From NCBI GenBank assembly GCA_902781095.1, contig CACZHW010000004.1, forward strand, positions 94,335-158,334: DNA of 64,000 nt. Direction: 5' to 3'. Shown piece after piece: positions 62,974-64,000 of the stretch (positions are counted from its first letter, which is position 1; every line of letters begins with the position of its first letter). The position numbers were made by a program, and so were the translations under genes. Origin of the DNA: an uncultured Eubacteriales bacterium. GTDB taxonomy: Bacteria; Bacillota; Clostridia; Christensenellales; Aristaeellaceae. Below the pieces are notes generated by a model. That model searched no databases. It saw only the letters and a list, made by a program, of their open reading frames with translations, and was not told the origin of the DNA.

Positions 62974-63837
62974 TTACTTCCTCCTGATGATGATGAGCTG
63001 ACGGACGACCAGAATCACGATGAACGTGATAAAGACGATGAGATCGCTGTACGAGGGGCTGATAAACAGCGCCACCATCGTCTCCAGAAGTCCCAGGAAG
63101 ATGCCGGCGAAGAACGCGCCCGGGATGGAGCCCAGGCCGCCCACGACCACGACGATGAGCGCGCGGAAGCCGAAGCTGGCGCCCGCCGTGGGGAAGATGG
63201 TGTAAAAGCCTGTCAGCAGCGCGCCGGCGATGCCCGCCAGCGCCGTGCCGATGCCGTAGGTGAGGATGTAGATGCGCTTGGTGTTGATGCCCACGACCTC
63301 GGCGCCAACGGGGTTCTGCGACACCGCGCGGATCTGCTTGCCCGTCGTCGTATATTTAAGGAAGGCAAACAGCACGATGGAGATGACGATCAGTACGCCG
63401 AAGCTGATGAGCCGCGGCAGGGCCAGGTTCACCGGCCCCAGGCTGATGTACGTCTGGGCGTACGCGGTCGGAATGGTGCGGTATTCGCTGCCGAAGAGCA
63501 CCAGCGCGCCGTTGGAGAGCAGCAGCCCCAGGCCCACCGTAAGGAAGAGCAGGTTGGTAAAGCTCTTGGTGCCCAGCGACGGGGTGATCAGCGTATGCTG
63601 GATCACGGCGCCCAGGCAGAACATGATGACCGCCACCAGCGGCACGCAGAGGTAGGGATCCAGTCCGAAGGTCGTGGAGAGCACATAGGTCAGGTACATG
63701 CCCACCATCAGCATTTCGCCGTGGCAGAAGTTGACGATTTTCATAACGCCGAAAATCACGTTCTGCCCCATGCCCATGAGGGAATAGAAGCCCCCCATCA
63801 GCAGGCCGTTCACGCACGCTTGCAGGAAAATGCTCAA
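62974..63837 (-). CDS. livH: Liv-type ABC transporter permease
   Basis: A 287-residue membrane permease with about eight hydrophobic segments. LivH landmarks: GGFYSLMGMGQNVIFGVMKIVNF at the N-terminus (first ten residues MSIFLQACVN) and AVSQNPVGAEVVGINTKRI. The start is TTG 63837, with AGGGAGG eight bases upstream; no ATG is suitably placed. It heads the livHMGFJ operon. Confidence 0.94.
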   Translation of the reverse strand: MSIFLQACVNGLLMGGFYSLMGMGQNVIFGVMKIVNFCHGEMLMVGMYLTYVLSTTFGLDPYLCVPLVAVIMFCLGAVIQHTLITPSLGTKSFTNLLFLTVGLGLLLSNGALVLFGSEYRTIPTAYAQTYISLGPVNLALPRLISFGVLIVISIVLFAFLKYTTTGKQIRAVSQNPVGAEVVGINTKRIYILTYGIGTALAGIAGALLTGFYTIFPTAGASFGFRALIVVVVGGLGSIPGAFFAGIFLGLLETMVALFISPSYSDLIVFITFIVILVVRQLIIIRRK

Positions 63838-63870
63838 GTTACGTTCCTCCCTGTCGTGTTTGAATGCGCG

Positions 63871-63903
63871 GAATCATCCGCACAACAACTGTGCGGATGA
63901 TTC
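63871..63903. promoter_or_regulatory. 14-bp inverted repeat upstream of livH
   Basis: GAATCATCCGCACA and its exact complement are separated by five bases, 33 bases upstream of the livH start. It could be an operator or a stable hairpin in the liv leader. Confidence 0.55.
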
Positions 63904-63918
63904 AGACCATCAACAAAG

Positions 63919-63949
63919 TCTCACATCCAACAAGGATGTGAGATTTTTT
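63919..63949 (+). terminator. Hairpin with plus-strand T-run near the window edge
   Basis: TCTCACATCC pairs with GGATGTGAGA, followed by TTTTTT on the plus strand. No plus-strand gene lies directly to its left, so its role is unclear. The last 50 bases show nothing else. Confidence 0.5.
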
Positions 63950-64000
63950 GCAAAAAGCCAAAAGAAACCAAAAGGAAAAGAGGCAGTGGCTGTCGAATAC

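Overview
The window reads as chromosomal DNA of a high-G+C Clostridia-type Firmicute. I infer this from a type III glutamine synthetase, a T-box-controlled ilv operon, DUF951, a CarD-type regulator, a class B sortase with a giant wall-anchored protein, and DnaA-box spelling. A gut lineage such as Christensenellales or Oscillospirales would fit, but the species cannot be named from the sequence. Genes are dense and mostly on the minus strand. There is no IS element, prophage, CRISPR array, rRNA or tRNA that I can see. Nearly all long plus-strand frames opposite the minus-strand genes are high-G+C shadows.

Layout. 0.1-6.4 kb: a polytopic membrane protein, glutamine synthetase III, a SIMPL-domain lipoprotein and a secreted beta-helix-like carbohydrate-binding protein. 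6.5-15.9 kb (minus strand): one probable long operon. It starts with a secreted transglutaminase-like protein and PilC, continues through four small pilus-type membrane proteins and PilT, and ends with c-di-GMP signalling genes: a BTAD regulator carrying a decayed GGDEF domain, a membrane diguanylate cyclase, a receiver-GGDEF-EAL protein and an Hpt protein. 16.1-27.1 kb: a second near-identical Hpt gene, a class B sortase, and a 3067-residue adhesin with a VWA domain, CnaB-like domains, 14 tandem FctA-like repeats and a VPKTG anchor. 27.4-30.9 kb: a secreted FMN/FAD reductase divergent from a LacI regulator, then an ECF transporter S component behind a leader that looks like an attenuator. 31.0-36.4 kb: ilvBHCD behind a T-box leader. 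36.4-36.6 kb: an AT-rich stretch with several DnaA-box-like sites. 36.6-48.6 kb: housekeeping genes (tsaD, prfB with a programmed frameshift, secA, lepB, DUF951, a small alarmone synthetase, DUF1858, carD, an EamA transporter, recA, pgsA, rimO). 48.6-53.2 kb: a four-gene operon that joins an alarmone-hydrolase-like HD protein, a STAS-kinase fusion, a MATE-HATPase fusion and an AEC transporter. 54.2-59.0 kb (plus strand): a TRAP transporter, an enolase-superfamily dehydratase and its GntR regulator. 59.2-63.8 kb: a complete Liv-type ABC transporter.

The themes that tie the window together are surface attachment (pilus genes, sortase, adhesin, c-di-GMP enzymes), nitrogen and branched-chain amino acid metabolism (GSIII, ilv, liv), and stress or starvation signalling (alarmone synthetase and hydrolase, CarD, STAS/HATPase pair). 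The most unusual items are the MATE-HATPase/STAS-kinase/HD operon, the UAA version of the prfB frameshift site, the attenuator-like leader of the ECF gene, and the pilus/c-di-GMP operon with its BTAD-GGDEF regulator.
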